This document shows, piece by piece, positions 46,923 through 56,213 of a DNA stretch of 64,000 nt (position 1 is the first letter of the stretch; the number at the start of each line of letters is the position of its first letter). Location of the stretch: positions 3,415,918 to 3,479,917 of the forward strand of contig CP071065.1 of the NCBI GenBank assembly GCA_017164015.1. The letters run 5' to 3'. Under the pieces are notes generated by a model that was given only the letters and a program-made list of their open reading frames with translations, was not told the origin of the DNA and made no database searches. The position numbers were made by a program, and so were the translations under genes. Source of the DNA: Nostoc sp. UHCC 0702. Lineage in GTDB: Bacteria; Cyanobacteriota; Cyanobacteriia; Cyanobacteriales; Nostocaceae.

Positions 46923-48851
46923 ATGAGTATTATTACACTACAGTCAGTCAAAAAAGACTTTGGTATTAAGGAAATTTTAAAAGATGCTAGCTTTAGCCTT
47001 GATGCCACTGATAAAGTTGGTTTAATTGGTACAAATGGTTCTGGTAAATCAACCTTGTTAAAAATGATTGCAGGGCTGGAATCAATTGATAGTGGGCAAA
47101 TTCTCTTCAACTCTGGTGCTAAAATAATTTACTTGCCACAGCAGCCAGAATTAGACGAAAATCGCACAGTTTTAGAGCAAATTTTTGCTGACAGTGGCGA
47201 CCATATGACTTTGGTTCGTGAGTATGAAGAACTGTCAGATAAACTGGCTCATTACCCAGATGATAATCAGCTGATGTCACGACTTTCTGTGGTTATGCAA
47301 CGTATGGATGTAACTGGCGCTTGGGAATTGGAAACCAATGCCAAAATCATCCTTACCAAGTTAGGAATTTCTGATTTTAATGCAATTATCGGTACTTTAT
47401 CAGGAGGCTATCGTAAGCGTATTGCTCTAGCAACAGCTTTGTTATCAGAACCAGATGTTTTATTAATGGATGAGCCAACAAACCATCTTGATGCTCTTTC
47501 TGTGGAATGGTTACAAAGTTATTTGAATCGCTATCGTGGCGCACTTTTACTTATAACTCACGACCGCTACTTTTTAGATCAAGTTACCAATCGCATTATT
47601 GAAATTGACCGTGGCGACATTTTTACTTACACAGGTAATTATTCATATTATCTGGAAAAGAAAGCTTTAGCAGAAGAATCTGCCATTAGCAGTCAACGCA
47701 AACATCAAGGTGTATTGCGGCGTGAATTGGAATGGTTAAAACGGGGGCCAAAAGCTAGGAGTACAAAGCAGAAAGCTAGAATTGACCGCATTCACGCCAT
47801 GCGAGAAACTGAGTTTAAACAAGCTCAGGGTAAAGTTGACATCTCTACAGTTGGTCGCCGTATTGGTAAAAAAGTTATTGAACTGAATAATATTTCCAAA
47901 GCCTACAACGGACGCACCCTCATTAATAATTTTACCTACGAATTTAGCCCAGAAGACCGCATTGGCATTATTGGTGGTAACGGTACAGGCAAATCGACTT
48001 TAATGGATATCATTACCCGGCGTGTTCAACCAGATTCCGGTAATGTGGAAATTGGCGCTACCATTCACATCGGTTATTTTGACCAACATTCTGAAGAATT
48101 ACTTACAGCCTTAGATGAAAATCAGCGTGTAATTGACTATATCAAAGAAGAAGGAGAATTTGTCAAAATTGCTGACGGTACTAAAATTACCGCTTCCCAA
48201 ATGTTAGAGCGGTTTTTATTTCCTGGCAATCAACAATATGCACCAATTCATAAACTTTCTGGAGGGGAAAAACGACGTTTATTTTTATTGCGTATTTTGA
48301 TTAGTGCGCCTAATGTTTTGATTTTAGATGAACCGACAAATGATTTAGATGTACAGACATTAGCAGTACTAGAAGATTATTTAGAAGATTTTTCTGGTTG
48401 TGTAATTGCAGTTTCCCATGACCGCTACTTTCTTGACCGGACTGTAGATTCAATTTTTGCCTTAGAAGAAGGTGGAAATTTGCGGCAATATCCAGGTAAT
48501 TACTCAGTTTATCTAGACTACAAAAAAGCAGAAGAAGAACAGCAGCAAGCTGCTAATAATAAAGAGAAGGCAAAAAATACAGCAGAACAAAAAGCTGCAC
48601 CTCCGACCCAAGATGCAGAAAATAAAAAGCGGCGTCGGCTATCCAATTGGGAAAAGCGGGAATTTGAGCAGTTGGAAGGTAAAATTGCCCAATTAGAAGA
48701 AGAGAAAGCACAAGCTGAAAAAGCGATAACAAATGTCTCTCCTGGAAATTATACCCAGGTGCAAAAACTCTACGAACAAGTGGAAGCACTCAAGCAAGCA
48801 ATTGATGTCGCAACTGAACGCTGGTTAGAATTAGCTGAAATGGAGTCATAA
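46923..48851 (+). CDS. ABC-F family ATPase (Uup-like)
   Basis: A 642-residue soluble protein with two ABC ATPase domains joined by a helical linker. Walker A sites are GTNGSGKST and GGNGTGKST, signatures LSGGYRKR and LSGGEKRR, and both Walker B motifs read DEPTN. The C-terminal ~100 residues are a charged coiled coil (KKRRRLSNWEKREFEQLEGK...), typical of Uup. ABC-F proteins act on the ribosome in translation control or antibiotic protection, and Uup-type also affects transposon excision. There are no membrane segments, so it is not a transporter. Confidence 0.9.
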   Translation: MSIITLQSVKKDFGIKEILKDASFSLDATDKVGLIGTNGSGKSTLLKMIAGLESIDSGQILFNSGAKIIYLPQQPELDENRTVLEQIFADSGDHMTLVREYEELSDKLAHYPDDNQLMSRLSVVMQRMDVTGAWELETNAKIILTKLGISDFNAIIGTLSGGYRKRIALATALLSEPDVLLMDEPTNHLDALSVEWLQSYLNRYRGALLLITHDRYFLDQVTNRIIEIDRGDIFTYTGNYSYYLEKKALAEESAISSQRKHQGVLRRELEWLKRGPKARSTKQKARIDRIHAMRETEFKQAQGKVDISTVGRRIGKKVIELNNISKAYNGRTLINNFTYEFSPEDRIGIIGGNGTGKSTLMDIITRRVQPDSGNVEIGATIHIGYFDQHSEELLTALDENQRVIDYIKEEGEFVKIADGTKITASQMLERFLFPGNQQYAPIHKLSGGEKRRLFLLRILISAPNVLILDEPTNDLDVQTLAVLEDYLEDFSGCVIAVSHDRYFLDRTVDSIFALEEGGNLRQYPGNYSVYLDYKKAEEEQQQAANNKEKAKNTAEQKAAPPTQDAENKKRRRLSNWEKREFEQLEGKIAQLEEEKAQAEKAITNVSPGNYTQVQKLYEQVEALKQAIDVATERWLELAEMES

Positions 48852-49016
48852 AAGGAATTGGGGATTGGGGATGGGTTATAATTCGTAAAAATTAATGTTT
48901 TCTCACTACCCAGTACCCAGTCCCAAAGCGGCGTTCCTCTTAATCTTGGTGCGTTGCGCTTCGCTATAACGCACCCTAAAAATTTAAGATTTATTCAAAA
49001 TAGCGACATTGATAAA

Positions 49017-49523
49017 ATGATAAATACTTCTACTGAAAATCTCCGCTACACAGCTATTCAATTTTTAGAACAAAATCCCGCTAAACGTCTGCAAATTCTG
49101 CAATCATTGGGAATGGGTCGTTATGATTTTTTAACTAAAATGCGTCTTAATGAGGCAAATATAACTTGTATAATGCGGTTTTTCAAAAATCCAAGTCAGC
49201 TAAAGTTTCCGAATTTGGTCGGGGCAGATTTATCTGGTTTAATTTTAGATGAAGTAAATTTTATTAGAGGAAATTTATCTGATGCAAACCTGGAAGGAAC
49301 TAGTTTAGTTAATGCAGACTTGCTATTTGGCAATTTTACAAGAGTCAATTTAATAAATGCTGATTTAAGAGGTGCAACTCTCAATGAAACTATTTGGTTC
49401 GATGCTTTAGTAGATCAATGCCAATTTAGCGTAAATTCTGGATTAACCACGCTACAGTGTCAAGACTTACAACTGCGTGGTGCTAAATTTAATTCTTCAG
49501 AAGTTGATTATTATAATACATAA
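49017..49523 (+). CDS. Pentapeptide-repeat protein
   Basis: A 168-residue protein. An N-terminal helical region (about 1-60) is followed by A(D/N)LxX pentapeptide repeats (about 66-135: [44 protein letters not shown]), forming a quadrilateral beta helix. The biochemical role is unknown. I use the ATG at 49017; the 21 codons upstream run through a dispersed repeat (GCGTTGCGCTTCGCTATAACGC). purT follows 40 bp downstream. Confidence 0.8.
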   Translation: MINTSTENLRYTAIQFLEQNPAKRLQILQSLGMGRYDFLTKMRLNEANITCIMRFFKNPSQLKFPNLVGADLSGLILDEVNFIRGNLSDANLEGTSLVNADLLFGNFTRVNLINADLRGATLNETIWFDALVDQCQFSVNSGLTTLQCQDLQLRGAKFNSSEVDYYNT

Positions 49524-49563
49524 AATTATATAATTTTTTAATATTATTCACCTGGTTAATTTA

Positions 49564-50736
49564 ATGCATAATTCGATTAAACTGCCTCAAAAACTAATGT
49601 TGCTAGGTTCAGGAGAACTAGGCAAAGAATTTGTAATTGCTGCTCAAAGACTCGGTAATTATGTGATTGCTGTTGACCGCTATGCCAATGCGCCAGCGAT
49701 GCAAGTCGCTGACTGTTATGAAGTTATTTCTATGCTCAATGCTGATGATTTAGAATTTGTAGTTACGAAGCATAAACCTGATTTTATCATACCAGAAATA
49801 GAAGCAATACGAACAGAAAAATTGTTGGAATTTGAACAGCGAGGAATTACTGTAATTCCAACTGCGGCTGCAACTAACTACACAATGAATCGGGACAGAA
49901 TTAGGGAACTAGCGCATCAAGAATTAGGGATTAGAACTGCTAAATATGGTTATGCAGTAACTTTAGAGGAATTAATTGCTATTTCTGATGAAATTGGATT
50001 TCCCAATGTTGTGAAACCCGTGATGTCATCTTCTGGCAAAGGGCAGTCTGTAGTGTCAAATAAGAGTGAAGTTGAGAAAGCTTGGAATTATGCGATCGCT
50101 AACTCTAGAGGTGACAGCCAAAAAGTTATAGTTGAAGAATTTATTAACTTTGAAATCGAGATAACTTTACTTACAATTAAACAGTGGAACGCACCGACAA
50201 TTTTCTGTTCTCCCATCGGTCATCGCCAAGAAAGAGGAGATTACCAAGAGTCTTGGCAACCAGCAGCCATTGCTGAAGACAAGATATTGCAATCTCAAGA
50301 AATAGCGAAAAAAGTTACCGATGCTTTAGGAGGAGCCGGAATTTTTGGAGTAGAGTTTTTCATCACTAAAGATGAGGTGATTTTTTCCGAACTTTCCCCC
50401 AGACCTCATGATACAGGAATGGTGACATTGATATCGCAAAATCTCAATGAATTTGAATTACATTTGAGAGCAATTTTAGGTTTACCCATTCCCCATATAG
50501 AACAGTTGGGGCCCTCAGCCAGCGCTGTCATTTTAGCTTCAGAAAAATCAGATGCTGTTGCATTTACAGGTGTAGCCGAGGCTTTATCAGAAAAAGATGT
50601 AGACATTAGATTATTTGGTAAACCCAGCGCCCATCCTTATCGACGCATGGGAGTAGCTTTAGCAAAGGGCGCTGATGTTCAACAAGCACGAGAAAAGGCT
50701 ATAAAAGCAGCGAGTAAAATTAAAATTAGTCAATAG
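49564..50736 (+). CDS. purT: Formate-dependent phosphoribosylglycinamide formyltransferase
   Basis: A 390-residue ATP-grasp enzyme of normal length. It has N-terminal LLGSGELGKEF, VVKPVMSSSGKGQSVV for ATP binding, FGVEFFITKDEVIFSELSPRPHDTGMVT for Mg/ATP and the C-terminal GVALAKGADVQQAREKA. It formylates GAR with formate and ATP in step three of purine synthesis. It may be co-transcribed with the pentapeptide gene 40 bp upstream. A heptamer array starts directly after the stop codon. Confidence 0.95.
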   Translation: MHNSIKLPQKLMLLGSGELGKEFVIAAQRLGNYVIAVDRYANAPAMQVADCYEVISMLNADDLEFVVTKHKPDFIIPEIEAIRTEKLLEFEQRGITVIPTAAATNYTMNRDRIRELAHQELGIRTAKYGYAVTLEELIAISDEIGFPNVVKPVMSSSGKGQSVVSNKSEVEKAWNYAIANSRGDSQKVIVEEFINFEIEITLLTIKQWNAPTIFCSPIGHRQERGDYQESWQPAAIAEDKILQSQEIAKKVTDALGGAGIFGVEFFITKDEVIFSELSPRPHDTGMVTLISQNLNEFELHLRAILGLPIPHIEQLGPSASAVILASEKSDAVAFTGVAEALSEKDVDIRLFGKPSAHPYRRMGVALAKGADVQQAREKAIKAASKIKISQ

Positions 50737-50739
50737 TCA

Positions 50740-51035
50740 ATGGTCAATGGTCAGTGGTCAGTGGTCAGTGGTCAGTTGTCAGTTGTCAGTTGTCAGTTGT
50801 CAGTTGTCAGTTGTCAGTGGTTATTTCGCCATCTCCCTCATCTCCCTCATCTCCCTCATCTCCCTCATCTCCCTCATCTCCCTCATCTCCCTCATCTCCC
50901 TCATCTCCCTCATCTCCCTCATCTCCCTCATCTCCCTCATCTCCCTCATCTCCCTCATCTCCCTCATCTCCCTCATCTCCCTCATCTCCCTCATCTCCCT
51001 CTCCCTCATCTCCCTCATCTCCCTCATCTCCCCCA
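50740..51035. repeat. STRR heptamers followed by a long CTCATCTCC array
   Basis: 50740-50822 contains about eleven TCAGTGG/TCAGTTG heptamers. 50829-51035 contains about twenty-two 9-bp CTCATCTCC units, almost perfect. The array fills the gap between purT and crtH and reaches into the crtH coding sequence, whose last codons and stop it encodes. Confidence 0.95.
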
Positions 51036-52535
51036 CCTCCCCCGAAGTCCCAAATCAACGGCAATGCGATGGGCGCAGGCAAAGCCGGAAAATGCCACCG
51101 CATTCAACCCCTGCCCCGGAAAGGTACTATCTCCCACACAATAAAGTCCGGGTATAGCTGTGCGATTAAACGGCATTTTCAATAAACCTGGCAATTTACG
51201 CCGGGGAATTGGGCCGTAAGTACCATCCTCTCGCCCTAAAAAGCGGCGATGGGTGCGGGGTGTCCCCACTTCCAAATAATCCAAGCCAGCATCTAAACTG
51301 GGGAAAATCTTCTCTAGTCTGTCAATAATTCGCCAAGCTACCTCTTCTTTCTTCGCTTCGTACTCATCGGCAGATAACCCCTGCCAATCATCAATGGAGT
51401 GAGGTGTAAAGGCATGAATGATGTGATGCCCTACAGGCGCTAAATCTGGGTCAAGCAACGTGGGAATGGAAACAAAGATTGTGCCAGTCGGTGCTGCCAT
51501 TTTCTGCCAATCTTCCAGAATTATATGATGGCACTCTGTTCCACTAGGTAAAACTGACTCTTTCACCCCCATGTGCAGACTCAAAAAACTAGGTGACTTT
51601 TGATAGGCTTGTTGCCATTTCCTCTCATTAATTGGTATTTTCTCTACAGGCAGCAATTTTTCAAAGGTATCCCAACGTGTAGCATTAGAAACTATCCGTT
51701 TACCTCGATATATTTGACCATTGGCGAGTTGCACACCCACAGCCCGTCGCCGTTCCACAATAATTTTCGTTACCCTAGCTTGGTAGTGAATCTTACCTCC
51801 TGCCTTTTCTAACCCCTCTACCAATTTTTGGGCAATTTGTCCTACCCCGCCTTTGGGGTAATTAACACCGCCATAATGCCTGTCAGAAAAGACCATACCC
51901 CCATTAATCATCGGTGTCATGTCCGCTGGAACCACCGACCAGCAATAACACTCCATATCGATAAATTTCAATAACTCGGGGTCTTTGATGTAGCGCCGTG
52001 CCACATCCCCAACATTTTGGGGCAAATATTTGAGTAAACCCAGACACGCCAAAGGATGCTGGAAAAACATCCGCATTAAATACCGAGGTTCTTCTAGCGA
52101 CAACAAATCCATGCTGTTGAGGCAATTGAACACTTTGAAGCATTCGTCATAAAAACGACGAATTCCTTGTTCTTCATGGCGAAAATAAGCAATAAGATTT
52201 TGCAAAAATTTATCATAAATCCGGTCTACTTTGATGTCTAATCCGTTAGGCAGATGATAGTGAATCTGCACTGGATCAACAATTGTTTGTTGACTGGCAT
52301 TCACAGCTTCTAGGGCGCGGGTGAGTAAGTTAGTAGTGCCTTTCTGTCCTAAGCCAAAAATCATTGATGCCCCAACATCAAATCGATAGCCTTGGCGTTC
52401 AAAATAGCCAGCACTACCACCAGGAATTAAATAACGTTCCAGTACCAGCACTTTGGCTTTCTTGGCTGCTAGTTGGGTTGCTGTCACCAAGCCGCCAATA
52501 CCAGAACCAATCACAATCACGTCAATATCTTGCAT
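51024..52535 (-). CDS. crtH: Carotenoid isomerase (CrtISO)
   Basis: A 503-residue FAD-dependent isomerase of the phytoene-desaturase superfamily: [28 protein letters not shown] dinucleotide fold, [42 protein letters not shown] and C-terminal [30 protein letters not shown]. It converts poly-cis-lycopene to all-trans lycopene. The native end should be about VDLGL; the last residues RGRWGR and the TGA stop come from the 9-bp repeat array (51024-51044). It is convergent with purT. Confidence 0.93.
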   Translation of the reverse strand: MQDIDVIVIGSGIGGLVTATQLAAKKAKVLVLERYLIPGGSAGYFERQGYRFDVGASMIFGLGQKGTTNLLTRALEAVNASQQTIVDPVQIHYHLPNGLDIKVDRIYDKFLQNLIAYFRHEEQGIRRFYDECFKVFNCLNSMDLLSLEEPRYLMRMFFQHPLACLGLLKYLPQNVGDVARRYIKDPELLKFIDMECYCWSVVPADMTPMINGGMVFSDRHYGGVNYPKGGVGQIAQKLVEGLEKAGGKIHYQARVTKIIVERRRAVGVQLANGQIYRGKRIVSNATRWDTFEKLLPVEKIPINERKWQQAYQKSPSFLSLHMGVKESVLPSGTECHHIILEDWQKMAAPTGTIFVSIPTLLDPDLAPVGHHIIHAFTPHSIDDWQGLSADEYEAKKEEVAWRIIDRLEKIFPSLDAGLDYLEVGTPRTHRRFLGREDGTYGPIPRRKLPGLLKMPFNRTAIPGLYCVGDSTFPGQGLNAVAFSGFACAHRIAVDLGLRGRWGR

Positions 52536-52900
52536 TTTTGTCAGTTGTTAGTGGTGAGTCAGTGTGGTCTTGGGGGTTTCCCCCATGAACAACTGACGAA
52601 CCCGTAAGGGTTAGTAGTTAGTGGCTATATAAAAAATTACAACTGACGACTGACAACTGACAACTGACTAATCACAAAAAAGAGGGACAAGCCTGCTACC
52701 GCTGGCTAATCCCGTCTGCCGATCCTTAAAGAGAGGAGAACACTGACTAATAATATAACTTTGATTGAGAATATCTGTCAACTGTTAATGCAAAAGTTTT
52801 TCAATAAAAAATGGTTGTAAATTTTAGCTGTCAGCTGTAGGCGCTAAAGAGTATTATGATGTTTCAGTTCTAGTACAATCAAAAGTGCTTATTTCTGGCT
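52536..52900. other. Gap with palindromic repeat, STRRs and a possible structured RNA
   Basis: 52557-52596 is a member of the GGCAGT palindromic family. 52640-52668 holds CAACTGA heptamers. 52684-52713 can fold into a nested stem: GGGA with TCCC and AGCC with GGCT around a 10-nt loop, with a purine-rich AGAGAGGAGAA following. This non-repetitive segment may be a leader or small RNA. No protein gene is visible. Confidence 0.5.
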
Positions 52901-53551
52901 ATGACGGCACAACTGCGTATTTACGTTCCACCCCATCCCCTGATCAAACACTGGCTAGCAGTTGCCCGTGATGCTGCCACACCTTCAGTATTATTTCGTA
53001 GTGCCATAACTGAGTTGGGGCGATGGCTAACTTACGAGGCTGCGCGGGATTGGTTGCCGACTTTCGAGGCAACAGTCCAAAGTCCCTTGGATTCCTGTCC
53101 AGCAACTTTGATTAATCCAGAGATACCTGTGGCGGTTGTACCGATTTTGCGAGCCGGGCTAGGATTACTAGAGGGGGCGCAAACCTTGCTACCCTTGGCT
53201 TCGATTTACCATCTTGGTTTGGTGCGAAATGAAGAAACCTTGGAAGCTTCATGTTACTTAAACAAATTGCCAGAAAAATTTGACCCCCAAACACGGGTGT
53301 TAATTACCGATCCGATGTTGGCAACTGGAGGGTCAATTATGAAGGCAATGTCAGAATTGACACAGCGGGGCATTGATCCAAGTTTGACGCGAATTGTATG
53401 TGTAGTCGCGTCTCCGCCAGCATTACAAAAATTGAGTGCTGCATATCCTGGTTTAATAATTTACAGCGCTGCTATTGATGAGACAGTCAACAGCAAAGGT
53501 TATATTGTACCAGGATTGGGAGATGCAGGCGATCGCATCTTTGGGACTTAA
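52901..53551 (+). CDS. upp: Uracil phosphoribosyltransferase
   Basis: A 216-residue UPRTase. It has the PRPP-binding loop VLITDPMLATGGSI, a VPILRAGLGLLEG segment and the uracil-binding C-terminal GYIVPGLGDAGDRIFGT. It salvages uracil to UMP. Length is normal for the family. It has a long leader with a possible structured RNA at 52684-52713. Confidence 0.95.
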   Translation: MTAQLRIYVPPHPLIKHWLAVARDAATPSVLFRSAITELGRWLTYEAARDWLPTFEATVQSPLDSCPATLINPEIPVAVVPILRAGLGLLEGAQTLLPLASIYHLGLVRNEETLEASCYLNKLPEKFDPQTRVLITDPMLATGGSIMKAMSELTQRGIDPSLTRIVCVVASPPALQKLSAAYPGLIIYSAAIDETVNSKGYIVPGLGDAGDRIFGT

Positions 53552-53626
53552 GCTAGTATGCAGCTAGGGAAAGAAATAGCTTAAATACAGGTAAAGGTTG
53601 CAAGGTTTGTTTAAGGCGGTAAAGTT

Positions 53627-53980
53627 ATGAGTCAACGCGATGGTTTTGCCAGTGGTTTTATAGCAGGAGCGTTTGTGGGTGGTGTAGTTGGTGGTATTCT
53701 AGGGGCTGTGCTTGCTTCTCGACAAAATCCAGAATTGGCGGCTGAAGACGAGGGAGAAAAAAATAACAGCACAGCAAGTCCCAAAAAAGTCTCAGCCAAA
53801 CGCCGTCAGATGATAACTTCAGATGGTGATGGTCAAGAAATGGAAACGGCGCGGCGATCGCTAGAAGATAAAATTGCCCAGTTAAATGCGACAATCGATG
53901 AAGTGCGAAAGCATCTAGGTAATGTTAATGGTGGTTCTTCACAGTCTATTAGCGATCGCTCCCTCACCAAAGACTCTTAA
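53627..53980 (+). CDS. YtxH-like small membrane-associated protein
   Basis: A 117-residue protein. Residues about 8-31 form a glycine-rich membrane segment (GFIAGAFVGGVVGGILGAVLAS). A charged linker follows, then a coiled coil (ETARRSLEDKIAQLNATIDEVRKHL). This resembles YtxH/gas-vesicle-type stress proteins and is a common cyanobacterial gene of unknown function. It lies 75 bp after upp on the same strand. Confidence 0.75.
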   Translation: MSQRDGFASGFIAGAFVGGVVGGILGAVLASRQNPELAAEDEGEKNNSTASPKKVSAKRRQMITSDGDGQEMETARRSLEDKIAQLNATIDEVRKHLGNVNGGSSQSISDRSLTKDS

Positions 53981-54110
53981 AGTGTTTGACAAAAGAGTGC
54001 AGGTGCTAAGGGTGGTTAATACGGCAACAATCTGCAAACGTCATGGCGTAGACTAAACTAAAATCAAAGATAAGGCCCATTTTGACACTTAGCAGGAAAC
54101 CAAACTATCC

Positions 54111-54395
54111 ATGTATTTACTGTTTCAAACACTGACAACCTTCATAACGATTTATAGCTATTTGCTAATTACTCGGGTTTTGTTGACCTGGTTCCCGAGC
54201 ATCAACTGGTATAATCAACCATTTAGCGCTTTGAGTCAGATAACCGACCCTTATCTGAATCTTTTCCGCTCAATTATCCCTCCTTTGGGCGGTATGGATT
54301 TTTCTCCTATCCTAGCTTTCTTGGTGCTTTCTTTAGCTGGTCAGTTACTAACCAGCTTAGCTGCTACCACCTTGACATTTGCACAAGGATTTTAG
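54111..54395 (+). CDS. YggT family membrane protein (YlmG/Ycf19-like)
   Basis: A 94-residue protein with two membrane segments flanking the family motif TRVLLTWFP and DPYLNLFRSIIPPLGGMDFSPILAF. YlmG/Ycf19 proteins of this family influence cell or plastid division, nucleoid distribution and thylakoid assembly. Length and motifs are typical. Stand-alone. Confidence 0.92.
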   Translation: MYLLFQTLTTFITIYSYLLITRVLLTWFPSINWYNQPFSALSQITDPYLNLFRSIIPPLGGMDFSPILAFLVLSLAGQLLTSLAATTLTFAQGF

Positions 54396-54708
54396 TTACG
54401 ACTTCAATAGAGACGTTGACTTGAACAGCGTCTCTACAGTCTACCAATTTTGGATTTGAGATTTTGGATTTTGGATTAAAGGTGTTTATTATTTAGATGT
54501 TATGTAAAAATGCCTGAAACTCTTACCAATGAACAACGATGATGTATTTTTCTTGGTGTCTTAGTGTCTTTGTGAGGCAGTCCGGTCTTGGGGGTTCCCC
54601 CATGAGGAACTGCCGATCTTCGTAGCGTTAGCGAGCTTGCGAGCGTCACCCGAAGGGTGGTAAAAAAATACTTAGAAAACACCAAGGCACTAAGATACGA
54701 AGGTGACA
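54396..54708. repeat. Gap with hairpin and palindromic repeats
   Basis: No gene. An imperfect TAGAGACG hairpin lies at about 54410-54437. A 39-bp GGCAGT-family palindrome lies at 54576-54614, followed by a GTAGCGTTAGCGAGC/GCTTGCGAGCGTC segment to about 54660 that is itself palindromic. Confidence 0.7.
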
Positions 54709-55140
54709 TTACTTACGGACTTGACCGCTAAATCCTGCGGCTTTAAACTGCTTCAACTTCAAAGGTAACGGTTGATTCGCAGGTACAGAAATTCGCAACT
54801 CAAAATCACTGATTCCTGGTGGAACTTCCGCAATGGAACCAAGACGGGTGCGGTTTTGCATTACGGAGTCGTTGTTGGCATCATAGATACGCCCAAAGAT
54901 ATCTGCATCATAAACTGTTTTATAAGTGCCATTTTCCGCTTTACCAGTGACAATAAAACAATTGGCAGCCCCACTACCACTACTGGTGACAGCTCCTTGC
55001 GCCAGTTCCGGGGGACAATCTTTATAGGAAATATCAAATAGTTTAATCTGTGTCAGCGCTACAGCTGGGGGAGTAAACACCCACGACAGACACGCGATAA
55101 GTAAGGAAATCAAGATGACCGTGAGTGAGCGCAACTGCAT
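54709..55140 (-). CDS. Small exported hypothetical protein
   Basis: A 143-residue protein with a signal peptide (about 1-29, cleavage after AVA). The mature domain (LFDISYKDCPPELAQG ... CFIVTGKAENGTYKTVYDADIFGRIYDANND) has two cysteines likely to form a disulfide and a beta-rich pattern. I recognise it only as a cyanobacterial exported protein of unknown role. Monocistronic; it reads toward a repeat-filled gap. Confidence 0.7.
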   Translation of the reverse strand: MQLRSLTVILISLLIACLSWVFTPPAVALTQIKLFDISYKDCPPELAQGAVTSSGSGAANCFIVTGKAENGTYKTVYDADIFGRIYDANNDSVMQNRTRLGSIAEVPPGISDFELRISVPANQPLPLKLKQFKAAGFSGQVRK

Positions 55141-55272
55141 AAAAGATTCCGTGACTTTAATCTAACAATGATGCAACTTGTAACCTCAGCTTACCTGAAT
55201 TTCAGGGCTAAGGGACTGACAAATGAAAAAATATGATAACTGATGGCTGATGACTGTTGACTCGATCATTTT

Positions 55273-55416
55273 AGGACTTACGCGCATTGTCATATATTTT
55301 TGACAAAAATCGTCCAAAGTCAAGAGTCAAAAGTCCAAAAACCTTGACTTTTTACCCTTGACTATTGACTATTGACTGCCATCACAGAAAATATGTGTGC
55401 CAGTTGCGTAAGTCCT
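55273..55416 (-). mobile_element. 144-bp MITE-like element, copy B
   Basis: The reverse complement of 23247-23390 with only about three differences. It has the same 11-bp terminal inverted repeat AGGACTTACGC and the same length. It lies in the 367-bp gap between two unknown genes. Confidence 0.85.
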
Positions 55417-55507
55417 GCATTTATTTGTTGGAGTTACCTCTGAGATTGAAGAGTTTAATTTAACTTTTGTAATAATTAGGTTAACTACCCTCAGTTTCAA
55501 TTAACTT

Positions 55508-56119
55508 ATGACACCAGATGAGATTGAAGCAGCATTGCAAGCAGCCTTTATTAGTTGTGATGCAGCCAGCTGTCCTCTCACTGAGACGCAAAAACAGATA
55601 TTACTGCAACTAGTCGAACAAATTCAGGGAAACTCTAAATCTGGGGTGTCAGATGTTGCTAATCCCTTAGACGAACTCACGCCAGAGGAATTGGAAGTAT
55701 TTTTACAGTTCCTTAAGACAGAGGAACAACAAAACCGGACTTGGAAAGTACAATTACTCAACGACTGGCTGCATAATAATGACTCTAAAGAAGTGCAATT
55801 TATCCGCGATCGCTACGGTTTGCAATGGCTCAATCGTGTAGAATCATATCACTTTGATAAGTATTCTTACTTTGAGGATGCACTCAAGCTACGAGTAGGC
55901 GATCGCATTGAAGTTTCCAATGCACTGTGGGAATGGGTACAACAAGATGGCCCTTGTCAGCGGGAATGGTTCCCCTGCATGGTTCTTGAAGTTAATGAAA
56001 TTAGGGATGGCGATGACTCCTCTACCAATTGCCTTGTCCGCTTTTACAACGGCGCTGAGTATGAAATTCAAGGTATCTACGAATGGAATCGTTACAATTG
56101 GCGCTGGCCAAATAATTAG
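55508..56119 (+). CDS. Conserved hypothetical protein
   Basis: A 203-residue cytosolic protein. The N-terminal third is helical with two cysteines (ISCDAASCPL) and an acidic linker (NPLDELTPEELEVFLQFLKTEE). The C-terminal half (about 120-203) is beta-rich, with KLRVGDRIEVSNALWEWVQ, CQREWFPCMVLEV and LVRFYNGAEYEIQGIYEWNRYNWRW. That pattern suggests a small barrel/Tudor-like domain. I recognise no named family. Its stop codon is followed by GACTATT heptamers that run to the end of the CHAT gene. Confidence 0.65.
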   Translation: MTPDEIEAALQAAFISCDAASCPLTETQKQILLQLVEQIQGNSKSGVSDVANPLDELTPEELEVFLQFLKTEEQQNRTWKVQLLNDWLHNNDSKEVQFIRDRYGLQWLNRVESYHFDKYSYFEDALKLRVGDRIEVSNALWEWVQQDGPCQREWFPCMVLEVNEIRDGDDSSTNCLVRFYNGAEYEIQGIYEWNRYNWRWPNN

Positions 56120-56163
56120 TTGACTGATGACTAATGGCTGTTGACTGATGACTGATGGCTGAT

Positions 56164-56213
56164 GGCTATTGACTATTGACTATTGACTATTGACTATTGA
56201 CTATTGACTATTG
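56164..56213. repeat. GACTATT heptamer array between convergent genes
   Basis: About seven GACTATT units fill the 88-bp gap between the hypothetical gene and the CHAT gene and end at the CHAT stop codon. Confidence 0.85.

Noticed and set aside
50829..51035. Long Ser-Pro, Leu-Ile-Ser or Glu-Gly-Asp proteins in all frames of the CTCATCTCC array
   Set aside because: The 9-bp unit has no stop codon in most frames, so open frames arise automatically; there is no protein-like sequence outside the array.
50740..51035. CRISPR array
   Set aside because: Units of 7-9 bp in direct tandem without unique spacers; no cas genes in the window.
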